Assembly: GCF_024139115.2 (NCBI RefSeq)
Contig: NC_085139.1
Span: 11,131,533 to 11,195,532, forward strand
Direction: 5' to 3'
Source of the DNA: Armigeres subalbatus
Taxonomy: Eukaryota > Arthropoda > Insecta > Diptera > Culicidae
DNA length: 64,000 nucleotides
In this document: one piece after another, positions 10,680 to 22,559 of the stretch
Layout of the letters: every line of letters starts with the position of its first letter
Position numbering within the stretch: position 1 is the stretch's first letter
Notes under the pieces: generated by a model
Told to the model about the DNA's origin: nothing
Seen by the model: the letters and a program-made list of their open reading frames with translations, nothing else
The model's database searches: none
Translations under genes and position numbers: made by a program

Positions 10680-10899
10680 ATGTAGGGATTGAGACGGGTA
10701 TTGATAATATAAATATAAACAGAATAAGAGGGCATATACATTGGACACGAGTGCCAGATGTGTGAGTGACAGATGAGCGGAGTCAGCTTCAGTTTTGTGA
10801 TGTATTTCGCGGGAAGAAGTAATGCTTCCGAGCTGCTGCGGATCGAGCAGCAGCTGGAGAGGGCCGATTCGGGTGAGGCCGTCTCCTCCGAACACGACA
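10680..10899. repeat. Module shared with 6116-6328, copy 2
   Basis: Second copy of the block described at 6116. Both edges are sharp: the flanks (GATGTAGGG before, ATAATCTATTG after) differ from those of copy 1. It lies about 280 bp upstream of RTE fragment B. Confidence 0.6.
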
Positions 10900-11175
10900 A
10901 TAATCTATTGAGATTTTACTAATAGGTCATTGCACGAATCTTGATATTTCTTTCCCACTTGATTGAAAACAACAAGCCGACAACCTGTCAAATTTGACAA
11001 GTACTGGTCCTGTTGTTTTCTAATTTTCAGCTGGTGGAAAAGAGATAGATGATGTGATGACGTAACCGTAATTTTACTCATTGGCGTTAATAAGGGGGGG
11101 CTAGGGGGGCTTAGCTCTCGCTAGAAAAAAAATTGCTCCCCCAAAGATTTGAAAAGTTAATTAGCAGTGATATCA

Positions 11176-12076
11176 CGGTTTTCCGGATAAACTGACACGG
11201 TTGGTCAAAGCGAAGATGGATCGGGTGATGTGCGTAGTTCGAGTTTCAGGGGTATTCTCGAGTCCCTTCGAAACCCGCAGAGGGTTACGGCAAGGTGATG
11301 GTCTTTCGTGTCTGCTATTCAACATCGCTTTGGAAGGGGTAATACGAAGAGCAGGGATTAACACGAGTGGTACAATTTTCAATAAGTCCGTCCAGCTATT
11401 TGGCTTCGCCGACGACATAGATATTATGGCACGTAACTTTGAGAAGATGGAGGAAGCCTACATCAGACTGAAGAGGGAATCTAAGCGGTTCGGACTAGTC
11501 ATCAACACGTCGAAGACGAAGTACATGGTAGGAAGATGTTCAAGAGAAGACAATGTGAGCCACCCACCGCGTCGGTGCATCGGTGGTGACGCAATCGAGG
11601 TGGTAGAAGAATTTGTGTACTTGCTCACTGGTGACTGCCGAAAATGACACCAGCAGAGAAATTCGGAGACGCATAGTGGCTGGAAATCGTACGTACTTTG
11701 GACTCCGCAAGACGCTCCGATCGAATAGAGTTCGCCGCCGTACCAAACCGACAATCTTTTTTTTATCTATTGTATTTATTTGACAGGCTCAGGCGTGTAT
11801 AACACTTAACGGAGCCGAGACTATTAATGATATTTACAATCGATATCATCTTATTATCAACAGTTAGTAAGGGAAAGGGACAAAGACCAAGATACTCGTG
11901 GCGACTCAAGGTTAGATTGCGTAATTTGGTGATGGACGGGGTTGGGATTTAGGTTTGAGGTATTTCAGCTGCTCATCCGGGTAAAACTGACAATCTACAA
12001 AACGCTAATTAGACCGGTAGTCCTCTACGGACACGAGACCTGGACGATGCTCGTGGAGGGCCAACGCGCACTTGGA
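11176..12076 (+). mobile_element. RTE-clade LINE fragment B, interrupted
   Basis: Covers the reverse transcriptase from GFPDKLTRL through GLRQGDGLSC and FADDID, and includes the SKTKYM region deleted from copy A. A frameshift and stop occur near 11640. It is split by a 227-bp insertion at 11758-11984 and resumes with the LIRPVVLYGHETWTM region. It ends abruptly at about 12076, where the I-like LINE begins. It is truncated at both ends. Confidence 0.88.
11758..11984 (-). mobile_element. LINE 3'-end insertion with 12-bp target duplication
   Basis: Flanked by AACCGACAATCT (11746-11757) and AACTGACAATCT (11985-11996), a 12-bp duplication of the RTE target with one mismatch. On the minus strand it ends in AATAAATACAATAGAT plus an A-run, so it is the 5'-truncated tail of a non-LTR element inserted in antisense orientation. 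The family cannot be named because no coding sequence remains. Confidence 0.75.
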
Positions 12077-14260
12077 AACACATCCGGCTAGGAGAATAAA
12101 AAAAAATTCTTCCCAAAAAGTACTCCGTCCAAGCGAGGATTGATCTCCTTTAAGGACCTTGTGGACCGTATTTTGAAACTTTTCAATATACCAAATTCTA
12201 TGAGGGCAATTATTGACCTCTTTATGCCAACAGTAGAAACTTATCTGAAGCAATTGACTGTTTCATGGCCCCTTCTTGCAGAAATCGTATCTTTCGATGG
12301 ATAATACGGCCATGCAAGATACGATCACTGTGCTGCAGTGGAACTGTCATAGTTTAAGAAATAAATTAGACGCAACTGCGATTGCGATATATTTGCACTC
12401 TGTGAAACATGGCTTTCTTCTGAAGATGAAATCAACTTCCACGAGTTTAACATTATTCGCCAAGATCGGGGTGATAACTACGGTGGCGTTCTGTTGGGAA
12501 TCAAGAAATGTTACCCCTTCTACAGAATCCCCATTCCGGTTGTTAATGGCTTAGAAATCGTCGCTTGCCAAGTAACTGTAAAGAATAAAGACCTTTCCAT
12601 AGCTTCAGTTTATATTCCACCAAACGCATCTCTTAATCGTCGACAACTTTGGAGCGCAGTCTCTTTTTTATCATCTCCAGTTTTAATACTGGGTGATATG
12701 AATACACATGGTACTGCATGGGGCGAAACCATAGACGACAGCAGAGCGCATGTTTTCTATGATTTGTGCGACGATTTCAATTTGAATATTTTGAACACAG
12801 GTGAAGTAACTCGAATAGGACCAAATGGTCAACAATGCCGTATTGATCTGTCTTTATGTTCAAATTCACTATCATTAGATTGCACGTGGAAGGTAATTCA
12901 AGATCCCCATGGTAGTGAACATATGCCGATAGTTACCACAATCAAAAGCGGCTATCAAAGATCAGAGCCATTTAATGTTCCTTTCGACCTCACGAGAAAC
13001 ATTGACTGGCAAAAATTTGCATCGGCGGTAAAAATTGGTATTGAATCAACCGATGTTCTTCCACTACTGGATGAGTATCGATTTCTTACCGAATTAATTC
13101 ATAAAAGCGCACAAGAAGCTCAGCAACGACTGGTTCCAAGTACGTCTATCATAAGAAGACCAGCCACTCCAGGATGGGATGATGAATGTACTAAGTTGTA
13201 TTCTGAGAAATCTGATGCCTTCAAGGCTTTCCGTAAACACGGAAGGTCTGAGCTGTTTGAGGAGTACTTGAGACTGGAAAGAAAGCTCAAAAATCTTCTT
13301 AAGGCTAAAAAACGTAGCTACTGGCGGTTTTGTCGAGGGACTATCACGAGAAATCTAAATGTCAACGCTTTGGAAAACGGCTCGCAACATGCGGAACCGC
13401 GTTTCCACCAACGAGAGTGACGAATACTCCAATCGATGGATATTCAACTTCGCGAAAAAGGTCTGTCCAGATTCCGTACCAGCTGAGCCACTATTTCGAG
13501 AATCAACCCTTTATCCTGGTTCTCTGGGTGGACCATTCTCAATGCTGGAACTATCTATGTCTCTTCTTTCATCGAACAACTCTGCTCCGGGACGCGATAA
13601 CATCAAATTCAATCTTCTTAAAAATCTTCCAGATATCGCAAAAAGACGATTACTTGACCTGTACAACTGCTTCATGGAGTACAACATCGTATCTACAGCA
13701 GTACTGAGATTTTCATTTTCATTGAGAGAGGTCACGCGATATTTACAATTTGTTCTCTCCCGCTTTCAAAGAAAACATAAACAATGAAAGGAATTCTGCT
13801 ATATTTTCATGGATTTTTATTTCATGAAAGTGCATCAAACTATTGTAAACAAGCTGTTTCTTCTTCAATAATGTTACTTCTAACTCGAAAATCAAAAACA
13901 ATACAATCATTTTATCGACTAGTCATCGTTATTTGCACAGATCTATTAAAACTATTTGGAAATTTAGATTTCAAACCAAAGTAACATTCCCATCATGACT
14001 GCTTGTAATGTGACAGGTGACCGGGAGACGGCTACATTTTCATTTGGTCTCTTGAAAATGAAAATGCAATGTTTTCGCTTTCACATGACAGTCACGAAAA
14101 CTACCAGTACTGATCTACAGAATGGCGACAGGTCAAAGTAATAGCTATTCAAAAGTCTGGGAAACCAATGTCTAATCACAATTCATACCGACCGATTGCC
14201 ATGCTATCATGCATGAGAAAGTTATTGGAGAAAATTATTCTTTCAAGAATCGACCATTGG
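12077..14260 (+). mobile_element. I-clade-like LINE, truncated, split by an hAT-type MITE
   Basis: The ORF1 C-terminus (about 12110-12304) is followed by ORF2 starting at 12297, overlapping in ATGGATAA. ORF2 opens with TITVLQWNCHSLRNK, the usual start of a LINE endonuclease, then SVYIPPNAS, LGDMNTHGTAWG (about 12690-12725) and SEHMPIV (about 12916-12936). The RT start (SAPGRDNIKFNLL, about 13580-13618) follows. Frameshifts occur at about 12390 and 13320, and a stop at about 13357. After the MITE at 13699-14112 the RT resumes in register with SYRPIAMLSCMRKLLEKII. It stops at 14260, where RpL7A sequence starts. The I/Jockey-group assignment rests on the ORF layout and motif wording; MosquI-type elements are the nearest I recall. 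Confidence 0.8.
13699..14112. mobile_element. hAT-type MITE, copy 1 (414 bp)
   Basis: Flanked by a perfect 8-bp duplication ATCTACAG (13691-13698 and 14113-14120), the hallmark length of hAT insertions. Both ends carry CAGTACTG. It disrupts the LINE reverse transcriptase, and removing it restores the LINE reading register. A diverged full-length relative lies at 51395-51813, sharing TGAGAGAKGTCACGCGAT near one end and TCATGACTGCTT near the other. No transposase is encoded. Confidence 0.85.
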
Positions 14261-14955
14261 TGCAAGTACATTCGTATCCAGCGCTTCAATGCTGTGCTGC
14301 AGAAGCGTTTGAAAATCCCACCGCCCACTAGTTCTCACATGCATTGGACAAGCACACCACCCAGCAGCTGTTCAAGCTTCTGGAGCAAATTTGGCCCGGA
14401 GAATCCGATTGCGAAGATCCAGCGTCTGGAGGCCAAGGCCGCTGGTAGGGAAGTGCCGCCCAGCAAGAAGGATAACAAAGTGCGTTAAAGTATCAACACC
14501 GTGGTCAAGCTAGTTGAGCAAAAGAAGGCACAACTGGTTGTCATCCCTCACGATGTTGATCCAATTAAACTGGTCGTTTACTTGCCTGCCTTGTGCCGTA
14601 AGATGGGCATCCCCTACTGCATCATCAAGAGCAAGTCTCGTCTGGGAACGTTGGTGTACCGTAAGACCAGCACCTGCGTTGCCATGACCCAGGTTGATAA
14701 CTCGGACTGCGCCAATCTGTCCAAGCTGGTGAAAACCATCAAGATGAACTTCAATGATCGGTACGAGAAGATCCGCAAGCACTGGGGCGATTGTCTGCTG
14801 GAACCCAAGAGCATGGCCCGTATCGCCAAACTCGAGAAGGTCAAGGCTCGTGAGCTGACCCAGAAGACGGTATAAAAGGAGTCGCATATAGCTGCTAGGT
14901 GCATAATCTTGTGTAAGGTTTTCTTTCATTGATGAGAGAAGAATAAAACAACTAG
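14261..14955 (+). pseudogene. RpL7A: Ribosomal protein L7A (eL8) retropseudogene, 5' truncated
   Basis: The intronless copy begins inside the protein at KYIRIQR. It continues through [58 protein letters not shown] and [12 protein letters not shown] to a stop at 14873-14875. These match my memory of the eukaryotic large-subunit protein eL8. A TAA at 14486-14488 and two compensating frameshifts (about 14335-14400) disable it. The copy includes a 3' UTR with AATAAA at 14942-14947 but no long A-tail. Its 5' edge joins the I-like LINE exactly at a shared TGG codon. The real gene encodes a ribosomal protein and must lie elsewhere. Confidence 0.92.
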
Positions 14956-15800
14956 AAGTTCCAGGAGGATTTTTTTTTTCAATATAACCTGAGAAGTTTC
15001 TGGGGGAAATTCAAAATAAATTTCCGATGCAATTTATTGGAGAACCTATAGAGGAATTCATATAAATGTTTTTGAAGTATTTTCCGCGGAAACCCTTGAG
15101 AAACTCGAGGAAGAGAAAGCAGGAGTATTTTAGAAAGAATAGTTAGGGACGAAATTTGGGTAGAATTACCAGGAAAAAAATAGGGGATTTTCGGAAAGAG
15201 TTTCTGCAAATGATTCTGTGGGAATTTCCGGGAGAACTTCAAATATATAATTTCCAGAGGAATTTCTGAAGGAATTACAAAAGAATAACTCCAGGGGCTA
15301 CTGGAAGGAATGTTTTATGATTATGGAGGAATTACTTCAGGAAGTTTCGGAGCAAATCCTGCAGGAATTTACGGAGAAATTATTTGAAGGGCTTTTGGGC
15401 GAACTACCTGAAGAACTTTGAAGGAACTCCTGGAGAAACTTCCGAAAAAAAATCTCCGAGCTTGTGGACGAAATCTTGGAGGAGCTTCCGGATGAAATCT
15501 TAGAGGACTTCCGGACGAAATTTTGGAGGAGCTTCCGGACAAAGGCCTGGAAGATCTATCGAAGGAATTCCTGGAGGAAGTTTCGGACAAAATCCTTGAG
15601 AAAATACCGGACGAAATCCGGATGAACTTCCAGACGAAATTCTGGAGGAACTTGTGGACGAAATCCTGGATGAACTTCCGAAAAACAACATTGAGCAACT
15701 TTCTGGAGATACTTTAGCAGAAATACCTGGAGAAACTCCAGGACGAAATCCTGAAGGAGCTTCCGGACGAACTACTGAATAAACTACCGGCCAAAACTCT
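14956..15800. repeat. Degenerate minisatellite of GAATTTCCGGAGGAA-type words
   Basis: Irregular repetition of words such as GAAATCCTGGAGGAGCTTCC and GGAATTTCTGGAGAA with a loose period near 15-33 bp. The open frames here (for example 15369-15698 minus) only mirror the repeat. A related, more eroded tract occurs at 22560-23150 in the opposite sense. Confidence 0.65.
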
Positions 15801-15904
15801 TCAGGAATCGCGTTAGATTGATCAAATCAAAATAATAAATTGTTTTACACCCCTTAACTGTATTTACAAAAATCTCACCATTTTTTATTCTATTTGGAAT
15901 GGAA

Positions 15905-16212
15905 TTAAATTAGATTTGGATTGGATTTGGATTAGATTTGGATTGGATTTGGATTGGATTTGGATTGGATTTGGATTGGATTTGGATTGGATTTGGATTG
16001 GATTTGGATTGGATTTGGATTGGATTTGGATTGGATTTGGATTGGATTTGGATTGGATTTGGATTGGATGTGGATTGGATTTGGATTGGATTTGGATTGG
16101 ATTTGGATTGGATTTGGATTGGATTTGGATTTTATTTGGATTGGATTTGGATTGGATTTGGATTGGATTTGGATTGGATTTGGATTGGATTTGGATTGGA
16201 TTTGGATTGTAT
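15905..16212. repeat. 11-bp tandem array, unit TTTGGATTGGA
   Basis: About 28 copies with few variants (TTAGATT near 15930, GATGTGG near 16069, ATTTTATTTGG near 16130). The frames are open on both strands because the unit lacks stops in most registers, so the long WIWIGFGLDLD-type and NPIQIQSKS-type frames are artefacts. Confidence 0.95.
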
Positions 16213-19200
16213 TTAACGTTATTGTATTTGCCAAAATTCTGCAATTTATTATTCTCTTCTCGGACTCGTAGAAAAACATCATGGGTAATTCGTTGAGTAA
16301 CTTTTGAAGAAATTCTGGAGAATTTTGAACCCTTGAAATTAATCCATGCCGACCCACGCCGCTGCCGCCAACCATCAACCAACAGCGTGACGCCGCCACG
16401 GCAACATCTACCTTAATAATGTCAAAAACGTCTTTTGAAGCAAGTAATGATTTCACAGAGATGATTCATGCAAAGACTTAATATTATTAGCATGTATTAA
16501 AGTAAACGATCAAAGACTAAAGGATACTTTATTACCACAACTCAAAGCAAACATACATTTGTTTTACCAACATCTAATAACATAAATACAAAGTAAAAGG
16601 TAGTGCATAGCTCCGTATGACGTGACACCGTGCATCGAATACATAATTATTGTTTCTTTTTCACAAGCAGAGTAACAGATGTAATACAAATGTAATAGCA
16701 TGTTATATCGCTCGCTTTGCTTTTTGCATTACTCGGTTACAACGAGGACGACGTGTCGACAGGTGAGTTTGTGTGTTTTTATGCCGGTACGTGTGCTTCT
16801 TGCAATTTCTTTTCGGTACCGGTTCATGGAGATAAATATTCCTACTCCAACTCCCTTCTACGATCCTTCTTCAACGAAGGTTTACTCATTTGGATTCAAA
16901 GCTGCTTTCATCATGTGGATGGTGTACATAGCTACACGCATGTACATCTTTGAAAGCATTTTGATCTCTGAGCTTTTCAAAATTCGCAGAGGGATGTGTT
17001 GGCGAAATCCTCCTTCCAGGTAATTGATCCAAATAAAATAATGCTCCATGTCAGCATCCCAGTCACCTTCACCAGAGTCTCGCCCTGCAATAAAGCGTCG
17101 TCTCGTTGAGCTACGAAAGGTTACGTCTACTAAAGATTTGAGAGAAAAAAAAACTTTTCTGCCAGTAAGAACAATGCAGGCAATCGTGTAAGCAAGTGCC
17201 ACTATTCACAAGCACAATTGTCACTACACACTAAAGCAATTCATCAGCGTCCATTATTCTCGCTCCTTTGCAAGGTTAGTTCCCACTTTCCCAGCTCCAC
17301 TCATCTCCTGCGTCGGGATGTTGCCTTGGAGACAATATAATACTCGCATGAACCGGGCTACTGCCAGCGGAAGTGTGACCTAAAGTGAAAGACGAGGTCC
17401 TGCTTTCATTTGTTGCAGTCTATTGTGAAAAGGCGAGCTTTTTTGCTTGCTTTTCCGTACTACAGTTCAACAAAACCATACTCATCGCATGCACCTTTAC
17501 CTACCGCCGCCAGGGTGGACGTCAACAGCAATGAGTGTAAAATCCTCCGCTCTGTATGATACTGTTTAAATACCGCGTGACAGATTGCTTGATTAATGCA
17601 CAAAAGCGGAACGGTAGGGTGAAATTAGCTTCCATTTCTTTCGAAGAGCACCTTTTTTTCCTCATTTCACTTGTCCAAGTTGCCGGGAAAAGCATCTGTG
17701 CACTTTTGAAGCATCCTTGCCGGTGGCAATAACGCGACACACCGGTGAAAGCGTTCCTGTGTTCAACTTCCTGTGACTGCCGGAATGAATGAGTTGGGAA
17801 ACCAACCGTCTGCACTATCCTACCTGAATTCAAGTGACCCTCGCGTGCGAGGGAAAAGACGTTTCCGCGGAAAACGACAAAAAGCGGCGAATAAACCATC
17901 CGTCTATGTCAATTAGCCTTTGTGCCAGTATGTGCTTAGAAGCGGACTGCTGTTGTGAATGGCATCTACCCGCGAACCCCACCGTGATCTGTTGGGATGG
18001 TGCCTGAACTGTGGCGACAAGTTTTTCGACCAATAAACTCTCCAGATGACTCATAATCAACCCTCAATTTCAGAGCTTTTGTTTGCGCCCCCTGACCCAG
18101 AACGAACAAAGTGGATCCTTTGTCATCCCCGCAAACTTGCAGAGCGGGTTAATTTCCTTCATCAAGCTCCCATCGTGAAACAAAAAGAGTTAGGAGGCAC
18201 ATCCTTCCGCCTTTTCACGGTCCCGCGATTTTCAGTCCATTAATGACTTTTCCGGTGGATTCGCCCCGCAGATTTGCTTTGTAGCCCCGCCTCCTGTTTC
18301 CAGGAAAACACCTCGGCTTGTGATTTTAGCCCAGTTTGCCTCGAGAAACCGGAAAGGCAGAAAAACTGTGTAATCTCCTTTGGCACGGCGCTCGGCGCTT
18401 CCCAGTTGGGCGAATAAGACACCGTGACTGTGACTAGTTATAGCATCATGTTCCGTTCTTGGTTTCCGTTCGACATCGGTATCCTGTTCTTAAACACCTC
18501 AATTAGTACGCGGTGAAGCGCAGTGGAAGTCTTTTTTCATATTTTTTTTGGACGGTGTCCCACCGAAAATAAGATTGTCCCCGTAACCTTTTTACTACGT
18601 AGCTTGAAACAAGCAAACGAATGCCATTGTCTTTTATTATCTGTGCCACTTTGTCGGATGTTTTGTCACGATTTCTTTTTGTCATTTGCTATTTTTTCCT
18701 TTTTAACTTTTTGAGGAGTGAGAGAAAGTTTCCTGAAGCAACAACGCCTACGAGGCACTGGTTGATGTGCTTTCATCTCAACCGCCAAATAATGACAACG
18801 AAAATGTGGAAACTTTCACGGCGCATTGAGGATACTCCGGAGCTGTTGTTGTACATAGATTGCTCGAATGAACCACACTGGCAGAGAACGAGAACGTTTT
18901 GCCCCCTTCCCTCAGAGGATCGGGGAGGAAACAAGTTGGCAGACGGAGTATGTCTGGTACTCAACATGCATGACAATGTATCTACAACGGGAAGGATTTT
19001 GATGGGAACGTCACATAGGTGTAGTGCGAAAGGGTCGGTGCTTGATTTCATTTATTCATCTATTCAGACTAAGACTGGGCTGACATCTGCAGTTAACTGA
19101 TTATCGTTGAAGTGTTTATCGGCTATGCAGTCTGATGACCAGCTAAAACGCTATATTAATTCTGATCCGACGTTTCGGTACCTTTATTGGTCCTTTTCCC

Positions 19201-20130
19201 AGTGGTCAGCTGTGCAATCTAATGCGCCACCGACATTTTTGCATCGGCATTTTGCCGTTCAAATTTCGCCGCTGACCTAAAATTTCTGACCACCCAATAT
19301 CTACGCCGTTCAAAGCACACGAGATCATCACAAGAGCTTCAAACATGGCAACGTCAACGGATATGAGCGGAGGGTGGTACGGTAGCTGAAAATCTCTTTA
19401 GGCCATAAATTCAGTTTATTTTATCAAGTGTTGATACACAGTTCACGGTTTACGAAGTATTTACAATTAAAAAATCTAGATCTAGGTAGAATTCTAATGC
19501 ATTCTCATCGATCCACATACCTGCGCAGGTTTTCTTCTTCTTTGACTGCTGGCGCGATGGTGGCGAACCGGTTAGGACTGGACGGAAGGCCTTCGATTCA
19601 CTTTTTGCTTATCTGGATCCACGAAACTTCCGACACACACGACCCCACACGACTCTGATCGACAATCACCAAATTCCAGCTCGTACCACGAAAAAAAACG
19701 GCACGTGCTGGAAGTCAAATGCAAAACCAATCAGAAGAAGGGCTGGACTAATATAAATAAAATCCTGGGACAATGAAAGGAGATGAATGACGCTGTGAAG
19801 CTCGGCTTGAATGTAGCGTTGTACTATTGATGGGCCTACAATTGCTAACGCCTTCAATGACTTTTTTTGATCGATCGAACCCCAGCTTGCTGCATCAATC
19901 CACAGTAACCGAGAAACCAAAAGATTTAATATCCTGATTTCTCTATGAGACTCGATCTTTCTGTCACCAGGCACAGAACAAGAAGTTATATTGCTGATAA
20001 AAGATTTAAAATAATGGTAAAAGTTGTGGTGTCGACGCAGTTTCAGCCAAGTTCATCAAGCATCATCATTATACTTTCTCTACACTCCTGCGTGATTTGT
20101 TCCCATTCATAAAGGTGGAAGAAAGTCGGA
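16213..20130. other. Mostly unique noncoding island, no gene supported
   Basis: A GCC-rich repeat patch lies at 16345-16405. Beyond that the DNA is less repetitive and richer in G+C than its surroundings, with many short frames on both strands but none with a recognisable domain. A donor-like CAGGTGAGT at about 16758-16766 ends one 60-bp open frame but has no partner exon that I can identify. It may be intron or regulatory DNA of a gene lying outside the window. Confidence 0.35.
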
Positions 20131-20840
20131 CATCAAGTTTCTGCGAGAACACGAAGTTCTAATTCTAGAACACGAAGGAGCTAGTACGTGGACCGCCGCT
20201 TGCGAATTGGTGAAGCTTTCGAAGCGTTTTGATACAATTGATCACTTTGCCATTCCTCTTATACATAAACGATATCGCAAACCTAAATTTAAAATGGAAA
20301 CCTCGCTTGTATGCTGATGATACTTCGCTTTCATATCAAAATGCCAATCCGGATGCGATATTTCATCCGATGAAGGAGGATTTGTATATTCTTCAAGAGT
20401 ATTTCGATGACAACATGCTGTCGTTGAACCTTGTATAAACAAAATATATTCTATTTCATTCACCTTGTTAAAGAGTTCCTTCTCATGGCGATCTAATAAT
20501 CAGTTCCAAAATTGCAATAGAATGAACATATTTCCGCTTTACAACGCGAGTTGAGCGCTAAGGGTGTAGTACTTTGGAAAGTTCCTAAATGCTTTCCCAA
20601 AAACAAAATGTAATCAGTTTATTATGCTTTTGTTCAATCCAAACTTCAATATTTGGTATGCATTTGGGGGGATGCTTTCATGACCGGCTTGAAAAGATTG
20701 CAATCTAAGCAGCATCGTTGTTTGAACCTTCTCTACAAACGACAGAACCTTGTAGCTCGGTCTGCTAGAATTGCCAGAATTGATAGATTAAGGACATTAG
20801 AATTGTTCTACGATGAGAAAACGTTGAATTTTTAGTGCAT
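20130..20840 (+). mobile_element. Degenerate Jockey/CR1-group LINE remnant
   Basis: The frame at about 20240-20438 reads LLYINDIANLNLKWKPRLYADDTSLSY in overlapping words, with the RT catalytic motif YADD at 20310-20321. About 200 bp further the thumb region reads QYLVCIWGDAF and LKRLQSKQHRCLNLLYK. Several stops and frameshifts separate these pieces, so this is an old dead copy. Confidence 0.7.
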
Positions 20841-21149
20841 TTAAAGTGATGTTCGGAATTTGAATCAAAGTGTTTGAAATTTGAGACAATTTAGAATAAA
20901 ATTATTCAGTATTGATAGATACAATCATTAAAATATGATTGTCAAGTACTTATATGAAATGTCTATTCTTGTGCTACCCGATGGATACAATTATTCTATA
21001 AAAATGTTTTAATTCATGGGCAATAAACACCTTCGACGTGAAAAATATGCCTAAGTGTTCAAAATGTGAATCAAAATGGTTGCTCCTGCTTCTTGCCAGG
21101 ATATAGTATTTGTCTGGCCAAAGCCAAGATACTGCTCTTTCTTTAAAAA

Positions 21150-21215
21150 ATATTTAATGGTAAAAGTTGAGCCAGCCTAGGGCCTCTCAAATAAAGATAA
21201 AAAAAGAAAATCCAA
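21150..21215 (+). mobile_element. LINE 3' tail
   Basis: TTAATGGTAAAAGTTGAGCC followed by GGGCCTCTCAAATAAAGATA and an A-rich end looks like the 3' terminus of a non-LTR element. It may belong to the RT remnant 300 bp upstream. No coding sequence is present. Confidence 0.4.
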
Positions 21216-21545
21216 TAGCTCCAGCGCAGCCTGCTATCGATAAACACCAGACGATGTCATGTTGATGTTTCGACAGTTCCAGCTCCTTTTTCTCAAAACC
21301 GTCGGTGCATTGTAGAACCAGTAAATCACTCCTTCAGCAACATCTGACAGCATGGACGAACATTCCAACGATCCTAGGATCATTTATTAACGTTGTGTTG
21401 TGTTGTGCTGAATTTAAAATTAGTCAGTAGTAATTTTTAGATTATAAGTCACGGAGAGTGATTTAAGTATGTATTGATGAACTCATTGCACTTCCTTAAA
21501 AGAAAATGAATTCTCATTGGAAATACACCGAAATTGTAAAGTGGT

Positions 21546-22030
21546 TTGAAAAGACTTTTAAACTCTAAAGTGAAATCTGTGCTGTTATTTGCTAGCGAAA
21601 CATGGTGTGTATCAGTGGAGACCACTCAACGGCTGCCGGTGTTCATTAATAGATGCCTGCGGTATATCATTCGGGCCTGGTGGCCTCACAACTGGATATC
21701 AAACAACGAGCTCCATCGTCGTTGTCACCAGAGGCTGATAGCGACAAAAATTCGGGATCGGAAGTGGGGCTGGGTCGGCCACACTTTACGTAGGGGCGGA
21801 AACGAAATCTGTAAACAAGCATTAGACTGGAACCCAGCGGGACATTGCAGCAGAGGCAGACCCAGAGGCTCATGGCGGCGAAGCCTCAATAAAGAAATAA
21901 AAGAAGTCGACCGAAATCTAACCTGGCAACAGGTTAAAGCGATAGCCGGGCAACGCTCAGGATAGAGATCTTTCAAGTCGGCCATTTGCATTACCGGATG
22001 TGTACAGGATCCATGAGTAAGTAAGTAAGT
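21546..22030 (+). mobile_element. LINE reverse-transcriptase C-terminal fragment with (TAAG)n tail
   Basis: A 139-codon open frame (21546-21965) reads VLLFASETWCVS, RDRKWGWVGHTLRRGG, QALDWNPAGHCSRGRPRGSW and LTWQQVKAIAG. These are conserved at the end of many LINE polymerases (connection and tail region). The piece is 5' truncated and ends in ATGAGTAAGTAAGTAAG, a microsatellite-type 3' tail. The clade is uncertain. Confidence 0.75.
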
Positions 22031-22032
22031 TT

Positions 22033-22115
22033 GAAAAGACGAGGAGGTTTTAAGCCTTTCTGAGTAATTCAAATAAATGCCACTCCCTGCTTTTCCTGGT
22101 CCAATCAATAAAGAA
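22033..22115 (+). mobile_element. 3' end of the CR1/Jockey-group LINE found at 42 kb
   Basis: GACGAGGAGGTTTTAAGCC and the CCCTGCTTTTCC words parallel GACGAGGAGGTTTTGCGCC and the CCCTGCTCC words in the tail of the large LINE near 47430-47510. Only the 3' UTR is present. Confidence 0.5.
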
Positions 22116-22336
22116 AATAAAAAACAAACATTATTTTATAGTTGAACAGAAAACAAGTGTGTGGGCACGAAACTGGACTGGGCAGCGTGACCTTCCGGAT
22201 GAAGGATGCCGGGTAATGGCCAGAACCTTCGGCTGAAGGAACACCGGGGCACGACTGGTAGCTTGGCGGAAAAATATGGTTTAATTAACCTTAAGCCTTG
22301 AAAAAGGCTGTTTCCTGGGTTCCTCTGGTGGATTTT

Positions 22337-22440
22337 CATTTGGCCGAAAAGAACATTTGGCCGAATAGGACATTTGACCGAATAAGACGTTTGGCGGAAT
22401 AGGACATTTGGCCGAATAAGAAATTTGACCGAAGAGGTCA
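22337..22440. repeat. ATTTGGCCGAAAAG-type minisatellite, part 1
   Basis: Five or six degenerate copies of a roughly 18-22 bp unit (CATTTGGCCGAATAGGA). The same unit forms longer tracts at 23160-23650 and 29350-29490. Confidence 0.75.
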
Positions 22441-22559
22441 ATCTTCTTTAAAAGTAGGCGCACGTCCGGATTAAGGCAATGGTGGATCGGCGGCGGCGCC
22501 GTTTGTCAAAATTTTGGTCGGCGGCGGCGGCGTAGAGATTTTTTACGTTTGTTTCTTGA

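Noticed and set aside
14501..14875. Functional RpL7A gene
   Set aside because: The 5' third is missing, there is a TAA at 14486, frameshifts are present and no introns or promoter are seen.
15885..16456. Open frames rich in WIWIGFGLDLD or NPIQIQSKS
   Set aside because: These are translation of the 11-bp TTTGGATTGGA array only.
16700..17023. Short gene with donor-like CAGGTGAGT at about 16758
   Set aside because: Overlapping frames disagree and no partner exon or domain could be found.
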